A stretch of DNA of 64,000 nt. It comes from Pararhizobium sp. A13 (GTDB taxonomy: Bacteria; Pseudomonadota; Alphaproteobacteria; Rhizobiales; Rhizobiaceae). The stretch lies in contig NZ_CP149510.1 of the NCBI RefSeq assembly GCF_040126305.1, positions 1,251,001 through 1,315,000 on the forward strand, read 5' to 3'. A program made the translations under genes and the position numbers. The notes below the pieces were generated by a model. That model was not told where the DNA came from, ran no database searches, and was given only the letters and a program-made list of their open reading frames with translations. This document shows positions 1 through 8,986 of this stretch, in pieces; the stretch's first letter is position 1; every line of letters starts with the position of its first letter.

Positions 1-1365
1 GGCATGGCGGCCGAAATCGAAGATCTCGTTCATCAGGTGGACGCGGTCGCGCTTGCTCCGGCCGGAAAGGCCATAGACGCCGGCGAAGAAATCGAGGTTC
101 TGGGCAATGCTGAGATCGCCATAGAGCGAGAATTTCTGCGCCATGTAGCCGAGCTGGTTGCGTGCGGAGGCGGCATCGCGGCGCAGGTCGAAGCCGGCGA
201 CACGGCCTTCGCCGGCGGTCGGCTTCAGCAGGCCGCAGAGCATCTTGAAGGTCGTGGATTTGCCGGCGCCATTCGGCCCGAGCAGTCCAAAAATCTCGCC
301 GCGCTGGATATCGAAGGTGATGCCGTCCGCGGCGGTGAAATCGCCGAAGCGTTTGGTCAGCCCCCTGGCCTCGATGACGGGGCGATCATCTGTTGCGGCC
401 AGCGTCTGCTGCGCTTCAGCGAGTTTGGAGCGCCCGCCCGGCCCGCCGCCGAGCATGTCGACGAAGGCATCCTCGAAGCGCGGCGGGGCAGGGGCAGCCT
501 TTGCGCCGTCTCCGGCGGATCGGAACGCCGGCACTGCACCTTCCCCGGCGACAATCCGCAAGGCCTCGCCCTGGATGACGCCGTCGATGATACCCTCTTC
601 CTCCAAAAGCTTTGCCAGCACCTGCCGCTTGCGCCCGGAGACGCCGGAGACCCGGAACACCCGGTCCTCGACACGTGCGGTCATATCCGCCGGCTTGCCG
701 GAAAACATGAGTTTTCCCTGATTGAGCAGCAGCACGCCGTCGCAGACTTCCGCCTCGTCGAGATAGGCGGTCGACCAGACGACGCCGATGCCTTCCTTCG
801 TCAGGTCTTCGACCATCTTCCAGAGATCGCGGCGCGAGATCGGATCGACGCCGACACCCGGCTCGTCGAGCAGCAGCAGACGCGGTTTCTTCAGCAGCGC
901 GCAGGCAAGCCCCAGCTTCTGCTTCATGCCGCCGGAGAGCTTACCCGCCAGCCGGCTGGTGAAGCGTTTGAGATCGGTGAAGGTCAGGAGTTCGTCGAAG
1001 GTCGCCGCCCGCTCATCCTTCGGCAGGCCGCGCAGGTCGGCATAGAGATCAAGGTTTTCCTGCACCGACAGGTCTTCGTAGAGCCCGAAGCGCTGCGGCA
1101 TGTAGCCGATGGCGGCCTGGATTGCGGCCGGGTTCCTGGCGGTGTCGAAGCCAAGCACGTCGACGCTGCCGCTGTCCGGCAGCATCAGGCCGGTCATCAG
1201 CCGGATGAGCGTCGTCTTGCCGGCGCCGTCGGGACCGACGAGCCCGGTGATCTCGCCGCCGAGGATCAAGCCGGACACGGCATCGAGCGCCGGCGGAGCG
1301 TCACCGAAGCGCTTCGTCACGTCCGACAGCCGGACCAGTTCGGTCTTGTCGGGGTGGGCGGTCAT
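1..1365 (-). CDS. ybhF: Double-cassette ABC transporter ATP-binding protein, YbhF type (3' part off window)
   Basis: Reading leftwards from ATG 1365 the frame stays open to base 1, giving 455 codons without a stop, so the C-terminus lies outside the window. Two nucleotide-binding domains are fused: the first has Walker [10 protein letters not shown], signature LSGGMKQ and LLLLDEP; the second begins near residue 320 with Walker [10 protein letters not shown]. The first Walker A has Asp where Asn is usual, and its Walker B is followed by Gly-Val-Gly. The start codon overlaps the stop of the upstream membrane-fusion gene by 4 bp, so translation is probably coupled. The order regulator, fusion protein, double ATPase matches E. 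coli cecR-ybhG-ybhF, which exports drugs such as chloramphenicol and cephalosporins; two permease genes (ybhS/ybhR) would be expected further left. The function is inferred from family and order. Confidence 0.9.
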   Translation of the reverse strand, partial: MTAHPDKTELVRLSDVTKRFGDAPPALDAVSGLILGGEITGLVGPDGAGKTTLIRLMTGLMLPDSGSVDVLGFDTARNPAAIQAAIGYMPQRFGLYEDLSVQENLDLYADLRGLPKDERAATFDELLTFTDLKRFTSRLAGKLSGGMKQKLGLACALLKKPRLLLLDEPGVGVDPISRRDLWKMVEDLTKEGIGVVWSTAYLDEAEVCDGVLLLNQGKLMFSGKPADMTARVEDRVFRVSGVSGRKRQVLAKLLEEEGIIDGVIQGEALRIVAGEGAVPAFRSAGDGAKAAPAPPRFEDAFVDMLGGGPGGRSKLAEAQQTLAATDDRPVIEARGLTKRFGDFTAADGITFDIQRGEIFGLLGPNGAGKSTTFKMLCGLLKPTAGEGRVAGFDLRRDAASARNQLGYMAQKFSLYGDLSIAQNLDFFAGVYGLSGRSKRDRVHLMNEIFDFGRHA

Positions 1366-2369
1366 TGTCCCGCTGCCTCAGCCAAGGGAAGGTGGATGGT
1401 GACCGGCATGCCCTGGCGCAAATCCAGGCCCGGCTTGTCGATGACGATGCGCAGCCGGTAGACGAGGTCGGTCCGAAGCTCCGCCGTTTCCACCGATTTC
1501 GGGGTGAATTCGGCAACCGGCGACATGAAGCCGATCGTGCCGTCATAAGCGTCGTTCGGGCGGGTGTCGGACGTCACCTTCACCTTCATGCCGGGATGGA
1601 TGCGGCCGAGATCAGGTTCGGCAACATACGTGCGCACCCAGACCGGCTCCGTCAGCGACAGGACGAAGACGGTGTCCGCCGGCGCAACGATGGCACCGGT
1701 TTCGCGTACCCGCGAGAGGATGATGCCGTCATTCGGCGCACGCAGTTCAGTATCTTCCAGTGATGTGCGGGCCGAGGCCAGCGTCGCTTCCGCTGCCTGC
1801 AACTGCGCTGCGGCGGCGGCGATGTCTTCGGCGCGGGTCCCTTCCTCGATCAGGTTCAGCGCCTGCCTGGCGGCTTCCGCGCGCGCCGCCGCCATCGCCT
1901 TCGCAGCCGTTGCCTGGTCGAAAGCCGATTGCGAGATCGTGCCCCGCGGACGAAGCTGCTGGGCGCGAGTGAGTTCGAGCTCGGCATTCTGGAGTTCCGC
2001 GATGCTCGCATTGTAGTTGGCGCGCGTCTGGGCGATCTCGGTCGGGCGGGGGCCGGCCTTCAGCTTGTCGAGCGTGGCGCGAAGGGCAGCAGCATTGGCC
2101 TCCGCCGAGCGGACGGCGTAGTCGTAGGGCCGGGCATCGAGCCTGGCGAGAACCGCACCGCTCTTGACGGTGTCGCCTTCATCGGCCGCGACCTCCGACA
2201 AACGGCCGTTGACGCGAAAGCCGAGCGAGACCTGGCGAATATCGACATTGCCGTAGAGCACCAGGTCCTCTTGTTCGACGGCCTCCCATCCGAGTTTCGC
2301 GGGCAGCTCGAACCACCAGCCAGCGGCTCCCACCGCTGCCAGAAGGAGAATGATGATGATCTTTTTCAT
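1362..2369 (-). CDS. ybhG: HlyD-family membrane-fusion protein, YbhG type
   Basis: A 335-residue periplasmic adaptor. It has an N-terminal signal-anchor ([19 protein letters not shown]), a first biotinyl-lipoyl half ([18 protein letters not shown]), a long Ala/Glu-rich coiled-coil hairpin at about residues 75-205, then the second lipoyl half ([13 protein letters not shown]) and a beta-barrel domain. Such proteins bridge an inner-membrane ABC exporter to an outer-membrane channel. It overlaps the regulator upstream and the ATPase downstream by 4 bp each, so the three genes form one tightly coupled operon. The length is normal for the family. Confidence 0.9.
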   Translation of the reverse strand: MKKIIIILLLAAVGAAGWWFELPAKLGWEAVEQEDLVLYGNVDIRQVSLGFRVNGRLSEVAADEGDTVKSGAVLARLDARPYDYAVRSAEANAAALRATLDKLKAGPRPTEIAQTRANYNASIAELQNAELELTRAQQLRPRGTISQSAFDQATAAKAMAAARAEAARQALNLIEEGTRAEDIAAAAAQLQAAEATLASARTSLEDTELRAPNDGIILSRVRETGAIVAPADTVFVLSLTEPVWVRTYVAEPDLGRIHPGMKVKVTSDTRPNDAYDGTIGFMSPVAEFTPKSVETAELRTDLVYRLRIVIDKPGLDLRQGMPVTIHLPLAEAAGQ

Positions 2370-3067
2370 GCCCCGCCTCCTTTGACGGGCTCAAGGGCTG
2401 CGACGAGCTCGGCGGCCAGATTGCGCAGGGTAGCGACCTCATGCGGACCGGCCGTCTCCCACTCCATCTGAGCGAGCACCGCGGCGTGCGCCATGCGAAA
2501 GACGAGGATGCTGCCGATAAAGGAAAAGGCGCGCAGCCGCATATGTTCGGAGGCAGGATCCTCGCCGAGGATCGTGCCGATCAGCCGCCGGGCGATCTCG
2601 ATCATCGGCCGCATGATGCCCTGATAGACCCGTGCGAAGGCTTCGGTGGGCTCCATTTGCTCGCGGATGATAAAGCGCGCCCAGGATTCGGATTTCTTGC
2701 TGACGAAGAGCGCGATCATCGTCTGGGCGATTTCGGCCAGGAAACCACGGGCTTCTTCGGGTGACATCGGCTCCCCGGCTGCATCAAGCGCCACCATGCG
2801 GGCGCCGACGCGCTGCCGCATGTCGCCGACATGGTTGCTGATCAGCTCCGTCAGGTAATCGGCAGTGGCGATATAGAGGCCTTCCTTGCCCGAAAAATAA
2901 TAGGGAATGGCCTGCAGGTTGACGCCTGCGGCATCGGCAAGTCGGCGGGTCGAGGCGCCGTCGAAGCCATAGCGGCCGAACACGTCAAGCGAAGCCGCGA
3001 GGAGTTTCTCGCGGGTCAGATCGCTGCGGGACGAGGGGGTATTCTGATCATTTTCAATTTTAGCCAT
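2366..3067 (-). CDS. cecR: TetR-family regulator of the CecR (DUF1956) type
   Basis: A TetR repressor of about 233 residues. The N-terminal helix-turn-helix covers roughly residues 15-60 ([19 protein letters not shown] ... [16 protein letters not shown]) and is followed by an all-helical ligand domain like that of CecR/YbiH. ATG 3067 is chosen; an in-frame GTG at 3082 would add five residues and lies at the edge of the palindrome upstream. The gene leads the operon, so it most likely autoregulates the exporter and responds to a transported drug-like ligand. That role is inferred from gene order. Confidence 0.85.
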   Translation of the reverse strand: MAKIENDQNTPSSRSDLTREKLLAASLDVFGRYGFDGASTRRLADAAGVNLQAIPYYFSGKEGLYIATADYLTELISNHVGDMRQRVGARMVALDAAGEPMSPEEARGFLAEIAQTMIALFVSKKSESWARFIIREQMEPTEAFARVYQGIMRPMIEIARRLIGTILGEDPASEHMRLRAFSFIGSILVFRMAHAAVLAQMEWETAGPHEVATLRNLAAELVAALEPVKGGGA

Positions 3068-3085
3068 GACGCAGATATACACCGA

Positions 3086-3108
3086 ATTCGATTATCAGTC
3101 AATCGAAT
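3086..3108. promoter_or_regulatory. Perfect inverted repeat, likely CecR/TetR operator
   Basis: The 8-bp arms ATTCGATT (3086-3093) and AATCGAAT (3101-3108) are perfectly complementary and separated by 7 bp. The repeat lies 19 bp upstream of the chosen start of the TetR gene, where an autoregulatory operator would be expected. Binding is inferred. Confidence 0.55.
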
Positions 3109-3404
3109 GAATTTATCGTGTTCCATACGTCTTTGACCCGGGTCATCCGGGGCGAATCGGAATTTTGAGGCTGGGAAGCAATTGTATGCGCGCACGCGCC
3201 TGTCGACGCCGGCCCTCCGACATCGAGATAGTCCACATGCTGCGCAAACGCCAGTTGTGGAACGCTCACACCGCTAGACTGTCAATCGCCGAACAGTTCG
3301 ATGCCTTGGCGGCCGATTCTGAGGTCTCCGCGAAAATCGCCCGACATCGCGGCTAGATCAAATTCTTTGTATGGCCTAAAAAATCGTCACTTAAAACTCA
3401 TTAC
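3109..3404. other. Intergenic stretch at the left edge of the conjugation region, no recognised gene
   Basis: About 300 bases separate the exporter operon from the conjugation module. A short open frame on the + strand (3165-3356) ends in a plausible protein-like tail (SIAEQFDALAADSEVSAKIA), which could be the remnant of a truncated gene, but I cannot assign it. I saw no copy of the tRNA-Leu 3' end here, so the left boundary of the inserted region is not fixed by an att repeat. Confidence 0.4.
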
Positions 3405-3758
3405 CTATCCGGCCCCGAGGGAGCTCAGCTTCTCCAGCAGTTTCTCGGAGATCTCGAATTGTCGTGCCGTTCCGCGACCCATTGAGTTCTTCACGATCTT
3501 CTCCTTTAGCATTCCGCGCTTTACCAGAAGATCAACAGTCTCTTTCACGCCGCTGCGCGTCAGAGCCGTAATTTCCATTATATTAGATAATGTTAGCTTC
3601 TGGTGGCCCTGGTTCATGCTGTACAGGATGGTCATCATACCGACCTGTTTCAACCTTGCCTGAGGCGTCTCGTCTTCGAGTGGGTGATCGAGAATCTCAT
3701 GCAGAATGAGACCTGAGAAGGCAAGATTGTGCCATTGAGTCTTGAGCGCTCTTGTCAT
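3405..3758 (-). CDS. Small winged-helix regulator, RctA-like candidate repressor of transfer
   Basis: A 117-residue MarR/winged-helix type protein. The recognition region is around residues 56-90 (LTLSNIMEITALTRSGVKET, then a wing-like stretch). It is transcribed divergently from the virB operon, with about 95 bp between the starts. In rhizobia a small winged-helix repressor, RctA, sits beside virB and silences conjugative transfer of symbiotic plasmids. The same arrangement here, with traA/traCDG in the same region, makes this the likely counterpart. The family is recognised by shape and context, not by a search. Confidence 0.6.
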   Translation of the reverse strand: MTRALKTQWHNLAFSGLILHEILDHPLEDETPQARLKQVGMMTILYSMNQGHQKLTLSNIMEITALTRSGVKETVDLLVKRGMLKEKIVKNSMGRGTARQFEISEKLLEKLSSLGAG

Positions 3759-3853
3759 GTTATTTTACTGTGTTATATACGATAGTATAGCGATGCAGAG
3801 AGGTAACCCACCTCCACTGCGACGGGATGTCATGTCTTTGGAGTGTCGTGTCC

Positions 3854-4393
3854 ATGAAAAACCTTCTGCTCAACTCGCTTGTGGGCGCCTGCTACATTTT
3901 AGCACCCTATCTTATTTCGGGCAGTAAAGCGCAAGCAAGTGATTGGGGGTGCCAGGTCATCCTTTGCCTCTCCAACCCCGGTAGCCCAACTCAATTTGCG
4001 GAATGCCGACCGCCGATCCAGAAACTGTGGCGGGAGCTTGCCAAGGGGCATTCGTTCCCGACATGCAGTGGCGTCGACTTCCACAGTTTGCGCCCAGGCT
4101 ACGAGCCGTATTACTGCGCAACGGGATACCGCTTGGTGGGCGATTATCGGCCGCGCTGGCGGGAGGCAACCTGCGTGTCGACATCCTTACAGCGCGTGAG
4201 TAGTGCGTTCTGCTCCAATAGCAGGGACGGTTACAATTCCAACATCGGTTCTGTCCAGTCACCACGCTGGCAGCGGGAGGGAGGGCGCCTCCAGTGCATG
4301 GGGTATTCGACCGCTCGCCCAATTAAGCGATCGCAGCCCCACTATGTCGACGTCACTATCGACGGGTCGGGAACGCAGCGGATCTGGTACTGA
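3854..4393 (+). CDS. TrbM/KikA-like exported conjugation protein
   Basis: A 179-residue protein with a signal peptide ending at about KAQA|SDW. Cysteines are regularly spaced in the mature part (DWGCQVILCLSNPG, FAECRPP, SFPTC), a pattern resembling the TrbM/KikA family of periplasmic conjugation proteins. ATG 3854 is chosen because GGAG lies 10 bases upstream and a signal peptide begins there; an earlier in-frame codon at 3827 would bury it. It is the first gene of the virB operon, and the next gene starts 3 bp after its stop. The exact role is not known; stabilising the pilus assembly is a guess. Confidence 0.6.
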   Translation: MKNLLLNSLVGACYILAPYLISGSKAQASDWGCQVILCLSNPGSPTQFAECRPPIQKLWRELAKGHSFPTCSGVDFHSLRPGYEPYYCATGYRLVGDYRPRWREATCVSTSLQRVSSAFCSNSRDGYNSNIGSVQSPRWQREGGRLQCMGYSTARPIKRSQPHYVDVTIDGSGTQRIWY

Positions 4394-4396
4394 TCG

Positions 4397-5056
4397 ATGG
4401 CCGTCGCTTTCGTGGATCTCGCCCAGAACTGCGCACCTGTAGTGGAAATCAGAACACTGGCCGCCGTCGTCAGTCTTGAGAGCCGTTTCGAGCCCTTCGC
4501 CATTCGCATCAACAGCGGCCCGCCGCTTGCCAGCCAACCGGCATCGAAGGAGGAAGCAATTGAGCTGGCCACCTCTCTCGTTGCGGATCACCAGGACATC
4601 CAGATCGGCCTTGGAGGTATCGGCATGGAGGAGCTGCGCAAGCTCAAGCTTTCGATATCAGAGGCGTTCGACCCCTGCCTGAACCTCAAGGCCACAGCCA
4701 CTCTCCTCGACGGGTACTATCGTCTTGCCGTGCACGCGGGCGCCGATGCCGCGCAAGCCGAAAACGTCATGCTCCAGTCCTACTACGGACGAGATGATCC
4801 GTCTGTTGGCAAGATGATCAACTACGACGAACAGGTCCGTCAGGAAATGGCCCGCCTGTCTCCCAACCTGGCGTCTGTCACCATCGCCGGACCACGGGAA
4901 GAACCCCTCATCGAGCCAGCAGGCACTCAGGAGGCGTCATCAGGCACCAAATTCCTTCCCCAAGCCGATGAAACTGCATCGTGGGACGTCTTCAACACCC
5001 GGCGGGAATCCTCGGTTCTCGTGTTTCAGAATGATCGATCGGAGCAAAGTGAATGA
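4397..5056 (+). CDS. virB1: VirB1-like lytic transglycosylase
   Basis: A 219-residue protein with an SLT fold. The catalytic glutamate is in VVSLESRFEPFAI near residue 28, and GLGGIGMEEL and a YYGRDDPS segment follow. VirB1 opens peptidoglycan locally so that the secretion channel can assemble. There is no clear cleavable signal peptide, which is also seen in several VirB1 homologues. Its TGA overlaps the ATG of virB2 (ATGA), so the genes are co-translated. Confidence 0.85.
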   Translation: MAVAFVDLAQNCAPVVEIRTLAAVVSLESRFEPFAIRINSGPPLASQPASKEEAIELATSLVADHQDIQIGLGGIGMEELRKLKLSISEAFDPCLNLKATATLLDGYYRLAVHAGADAAQAENVMLQSYYGRDDPSVGKMINYDEQVRQEMARLSPNLASVTIAGPREEPLIEPAGTQEASSGTKFLPQADETASWDVFNTRRESSVLVFQNDRSEQSE

Positions 5057-5352
5057 TCTCAAAAACCAGTCTTCGCCGTGTTGCGGCCTCCTCCCTGATG
5101 GCAGCAGCGATCGTTGCCTGCATGGTTGAACCGGCCTTTGCCCAGGCCGCTGGTATCGAAACCGTATTGCAGAACATTGTCGACATGCTGACTGGCAACA
5201 TTGCTCGTCTGCTGGCGGTCATCGCAGTGATCATCATCTGCATTGCCTGGATGTTCGGCTACATGGATCTGCGGCGCGCCGGCTTCTGGATCATCGGCAT
5301 TGGCGGAATCTTCGGTGCCACCGAGCTCGTGAATACCATCGTCGGGAGTTGA
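5053..5352 (+). CDS. virB2: VirB2 major pilin
   Basis: A 99-residue pilin precursor with a long signal segment (cleavage near AFAQA) and two hydrophobic helices separated by a short polar turn (LLAVIAVIIICIAWMFGYMD and WIIGIGGIFGATELV). It forms the conjugative pilus and is typical in length. It overlaps virB1 by 4 bp and is followed 5 bp later by virB3. Confidence 0.9.
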   Translation: MISKTSLRRVAASSLMAAAIVACMVEPAFAQAAGIETVLQNIVDMLTGNIARLLAVIAVIIICIAWMFGYMDLRRAGFWIIGIGGIFGATELVNTIVGS

Positions 5353-5357
5353 GCGAC

Positions 5358-5696
5358 ATGGCGAGCATTCCCAGCCTTGAAGAAGAAACTCTGTTCCTTG
5401 CCTGCACTCGTCCGGCGATGATCGCGGGTGTGACGATGGAGGCGATGGGCCTGAACATCATGCTCACGACCATCCTCTACATCACGGTGGGATCGATCAC
5501 CTACGCGCTCGTCGGCGTCGTCTTTCACTTCGTATTCCGGACGCTCGTCAAGCATGACCATAACATGTTCCGGATCCTCCTGTCGTGGATCGAGACCCGG
5601 GGGCGATCGCGCAACACGTTCTACTGGGGCGGCGCCACGCTCTCGCCTCTGAAGCTCGCCAGACACTATGACGAAAGGGACTTCAGCCTTGCCTAG
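5358..5696 (+). CDS. virB3: VirB3 inner-membrane protein
   Basis: A 112-residue protein of the VirB3 family. It has the typical start (LEEETLFLACTRPAMIAGV), two membrane segments, and a cytoplasmic tail ending in the conserved type of motif NTFYWGGATLSPL. ATG 5358 is used; a TTG at 5349 is also in frame. The last 29 bp overlap the virB4 start, a close coupling common in virB operons because VirB3 and VirB4 work together at the inner membrane. Confidence 0.88.
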   Translation: MASIPSLEEETLFLACTRPAMIAGVTMEAMGLNIMLTTILYITVGSITYALVGVVFHFVFRTLVKHDHNMFRILLSWIETRGRSRNTFYWGGATLSPLKLARHYDERDFSLA

Positions 5697-8055
5697 CATC
5701 GCAACGCTTCGGTCCCGCGAACTCGGGCCGGAAACCTTCATTCCGCAGGTACGCCATATCGACACGGCAACGATTGCGCTCGATTCCAGAGCGCTGATGG
5801 TGATGATCGCGCTTGACGGTGTTTCCTTCGAAACCGCGGACATTCTGGACCTGAACGGAATGCACCGCAATCTCAACACGCTCTACCGGAATATCGCCGA
5901 TGAGCGCCTCGCGCTCTGGACCCATGTCGTTCGTCGTCGAGACAACGACTATCCGGAAGGACAGTTCGCCAATCCCTTTTCTGAAAGGCTGAACGCGAGA
6001 TATCGCAAGCGCATGATCGGCGAGGATCTGTTTCGCAACGATCTTTACCTTTCGCTTGTCTGGCATCCCGGTCGAGATCCGATCGAAAAGGCCGCCAACC
6101 TTCTTTCTCGACTGCGCAAGGCACGCCGCGCCGACGTCGAGGTTGATGAGAACGCCCTGAAGCACCTGCACGACAAGGTTTCCGACATCACGGCGGGCCT
6201 GAACCGCTTCGAGCCCCGCGTCCTATCGCTCTACGAGCAGGACGGCATCCTGTTTTCTGAGCCGAGCGAAATCCTGCACCAGATCGTCGGCGGCCGGCGC
6301 GAGCGCGTTCCGCTGACAGAGGGCAGGATATCCTCGGCGATCTACTCGGATCGGGTGATTTTCGGCCGCGAAACCATCGAGATCCGTCACGAGGCCGACA
6401 GCCGCTATGCGGGGATGTTCGGATTCAAGGAATATCCGGCGACTACCCGTAGCGGCATGCTCGACGGGATACTGACGGCACCGTTCGAGCTCATACTGAC
6501 ACAGTCCTTTGCATTTGCCTCGAAGGCCGATGCCCGCACGATCATGGGGCGGAAACAGAACCAGATGGTCAGTGCCGGCGACAAGGCGGCATCGCAGATC
6601 GAAGAGCTGGGCGAGGCCATGGACGATCTGGAGTCGAACCGCTTCGTGCTCGGAGAACACCATCTTGCACTTTCGGTCTTCGCGCCGTCGGTGAAGGGGC
6701 TCACCGACCACATGGCGAAAGCGCGTGCCTATCTCACCAACGGCGGCGCGGTCGTGGCTCGCGAGGATCTCGGGCTCGAAGCCGCCTGGTGGGGGCAGTT
6801 GCCAGGCAATTTCCGTTACCGTGCGCGTTCAGGAGCGATCACGTCGCGGAATTTCGCGGCACTGTCTCCCTATCATTCCTATCCGACCGGCCAGAAGGAC
6901 GGCAACGAATGGGGACCGGCCGTCGCCATGCTCAAGACCGCGTCCGGTTCGCCATTCTACTTCAATTTCCATCACAGCGACCTTGGCAACACGTTCGTCT
7001 GTGGCCCCTCGGGAACGGGCAAGACAGTGCTCTTGAATTTCATGCTTTCCCAGCTCGAAAAGCATGACCCCCACATGGTCTTCTTCGACAAGGATCGCGG
7101 CGCCGATCTTTTCGTTCGGGCGGCGGGTGGCAGCTACCTGCCGCTTAAGAACGGCATTGCCACCGGCTGCGCGCCGCTGAAGGCACTTGAGCTGACCGCG
7201 GAAAACAAGGTGTTTCTCACACGGTGGATCGGCAAACTGGTCGGATCGGCGAAACGTGAGCTGACAGTCACGGAGCTGCGCGACATCGCAGCCGCCGTGG
7301 ACGGCCTGGCGGACCTGCCGGTCGAACGGCGCTCCATCGGCGCCTTGCGCACTTTCCTCAATAACACCGATCCCGAGGGCATCGCCTCGCGGTTGCGGCG
7401 GTGGGAGCGGGGAGGGCCGCTTGGCTGGGTATTCGACAACGACGCCGACGACATCGGGATCGGCGCCAAATTCATCGGTTACGACATGACTGATTTCCTC
7501 GATAACGACGAAATCCGCACGCCGTTGATGGCCTATCTGTTCTTCCGCATCGAACAGCTGATCGACGGGCGCCGTATCATCATCGTGATCGATGAATTCT
7601 GGAAGGCCCTGCAGGACGAAGGCTTTCGTGATCTCGCCCAAAACAAGCTCAAGACGATCCGCAAGCAGAACGGGCTGATGTTGTTTGCGACCCAGAGCCC
7701 ACGCGACGCCATTGTCTCGCCGATCGCCCACACCATCATCGAGCAGTGCCCGACGCAGATATTCCTTCCCAATCTGCGCGGCGATCATGCGGACTACGTC
7801 GACGGATTCAAATTGACCGAGCGGGAGTTCGAGCTTGTCTCGCGCGAACTTTCGGTCGAGAGCCGCCGCTTCATTGTCAAGCAAGGGCATAACAGCGTTG
7901 TCGCCGAGTTGAACCTCAGAGGCTTCGACGACGAACTCGACATCTTGTCCGGCCGCACCGCCAGCGTGGAACTCGCCGACGCGATCAGGGCGGAAGTCGG
8001 CGACCGGCGTGAGGACTGGCTGCCCGTGTTTCAGCAAAAAAGGAGGGCAGGTTGA
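5668..8055 (+). CDS. virB4: VirB4 secretion ATPase
   Basis: A 795-residue CagE/TrbE/VirB4 ATPase that energises pilus biogenesis. The N-terminal VirB4 domain contains FSERLNARYRKRM; Walker A is CGPSGTGKTVLL at about residue 447, Walker B is IIIVIDEFWKAL near residue 640, and FATQSPRDAI is the VirB4-type sensor. The length is normal. Its TGA overlaps the ATG of virB5 (TGATG). Confidence 0.96.
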   Translation: MTKGTSALPSIATLRSRELGPETFIPQVRHIDTATIALDSRALMVMIALDGVSFETADILDLNGMHRNLNTLYRNIADERLALWTHVVRRRDNDYPEGQFANPFSERLNARYRKRMIGEDLFRNDLYLSLVWHPGRDPIEKAANLLSRLRKARRADVEVDENALKHLHDKVSDITAGLNRFEPRVLSLYEQDGILFSEPSEILHQIVGGRRERVPLTEGRISSAIYSDRVIFGRETIEIRHEADSRYAGMFGFKEYPATTRSGMLDGILTAPFELILTQSFAFASKADARTIMGRKQNQMVSAGDKAASQIEELGEAMDDLESNRFVLGEHHLALSVFAPSVKGLTDHMAKARAYLTNGGAVVAREDLGLEAAWWGQLPGNFRYRARSGAITSRNFAALSPYHSYPTGQKDGNEWGPAVAMLKTASGSPFYFNFHHSDLGNTFVCGPSGTGKTVLLNFMLSQLEKHDPHMVFFDKDRGADLFVRAAGGSYLPLKNGIATGCAPLKALELTAENKVFLTRWIGKLVGSAKRELTVTELRDIAAAVDGLADLPVERRSIGALRTFLNNTDPEGIASRLRRWERGGPLGWVFDNDADDIGIGAKFIGYDMTDFLDNDEIRTPLMAYLFFRIEQLIDGRRIIIVIDEFWKALQDEGFRDLAQNKLKTIRKQNGLMLFATQSPRDAIVSPIAHTIIEQCPTQIFLPNLRGDHADYVDGFKLTEREFELVSRELSVESRRFIVKQGHNSVVAELNLRGFDDELDILSGRTASVELADAIRAEVGDRREDWLPVFQQKRRAG

Positions 8056-8753
8056 TGAAAAGCAGCAGGAAACGGTTTGCTCTGGTCGTGGCAGCTTTCT
8101 TGATGCCGGTCGCAATGGCATTCGCACAAGGCATCCCGGTCATCGACCAGACGGCGATCGCCAAGCAGATCGAGAGTATCACGCAGTTGAAGTCCCAGCT
8201 CGACGCGCTGAACCAACAGCTCCAGCAGGCTGAGCAACTCTATGGATCACTGAACAAGATCACCAACATGGCGGATGTCGCAAGCCTGCTTAACGATCCT
8301 TCCGTCCGCAAGGCGCTGCCGCAGGACTTCAATGCCATCGAAGGTCTGTTCAAGGGGTCGGGCACCGGCGTCTTTGGCAATTCCGCATCAAAATTCCTTG
8401 AGGACAATTCGACCTATCGCACGGACGCCAATGATTTCTACGCACAGGAATTGTCGCGCGTCCAAAACCAGAATGCAGGGCAGATGAGCCTCGGTCAGCA
8501 GATTTATGACGCAGCCACCAAGCGCATCGACGGCATCGACCAACTGCGCCAGCAGATTTCCGGCGCGGCGGACGCCAAGGACATCGCCGATCTGCAGGCG
8601 CGGCTGCAGGCGGAAACGGCGTTCCTGCAAACCGACGTGCTGCGTATGCAAGGTTTGCAGATGGTCCAGCAGGCCCAGGTGCAGGTCGATGACCAGCGGA
8701 AGGCCGAGGATTGGCGCAAGCGCATGGACGCAATGGGAGCGGCGCTCAAATGA
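8055..8753 (+). CDS. virB5: VirB5 minor pilin / adhesin
   Basis: A 232-residue exported protein with a signal peptide (cleavage near AMAFA|QGIPV) and a long helical, Gln-rich body typical of VirB5/TraC pilus-tip proteins. ATG 8055 is preferred over an in-frame TTG at 8052 because AGGAGGG lies about 8 bases before it. The next gene starts within the stop codon. Confidence 0.88.
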   Translation: MKSSRKRFALVVAAFLMPVAMAFAQGIPVIDQTAIAKQIESITQLKSQLDALNQQLQQAEQLYGSLNKITNMADVASLLNDPSVRKALPQDFNAIEGLFKGSGTGVFGNSASKFLEDNSTYRTDANDFYAQELSRVQNQNAGQMSLGQQIYDAATKRIDGIDQLRQQISGAADAKDIADLQARLQAETAFLQTDVLRMQGLQMVQQAQVQVDDQRKAEDWRKRMDAMGAALK

Positions 8754-8983
8754 AACATGCCCTTTTGGGAGCCGTCGCGCTGGCCCTCTCGGCTTGCTCC
8801 GGTAAGGCGGAAAAAACCTACACCGTCGATGAGCTCATGGCAGATGAGCCGCTGCTCACGAAGATCATGGGAGAATGCCGCAACAATCCCGGCAAGCTAC
8901 GAGAGACGCCCAATTGCCGGAATGCTGAAGCCGCAGATTGGAAGCTGCGTCTTGAGCGCATGCGCAAGTCGCTTGGAGGCTGA
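8750..8983 (+). CDS. EexN-like entry-exclusion lipoprotein
   Basis: A 77-residue lipoprotein whose lipobox LSACSG places the acylated cysteine at residue 16. The mature part follows the EexN/TrbK-like pattern (KTYTVDELMADEPLL, then ECRNNPGKLRETPNC). Such proteins block redundant transfer into cells that already carry the element. The ATG overlaps the virB5 stop. Its place between virB5 and virB6 is typical for this family. Confidence 0.78.
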   Translation: MKHALLGAVALALSACSGKAEKTYTVDELMADEPLLTKIMGECRNNPGKLRETPNCRNAEAADWKLRLERMRKSLGG

Positions 8984-8986
8984 ACC

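Noticed and set aside
4..1461. A long + strand frame (485 codons) over the ABC ATPase gene
   Set aside because: It lies opposite a gene with clear Walker and signature motifs, and its product is His/Gly/Ala-rich without a domain; it is a shadow of codon bias in high-GC DNA.
6829..8127. A 432-codon minus-strand frame across virB4
   Set aside because: It is antisense to a fully supported VirB4 ATPase and shows no domain or ribosome-binding site.
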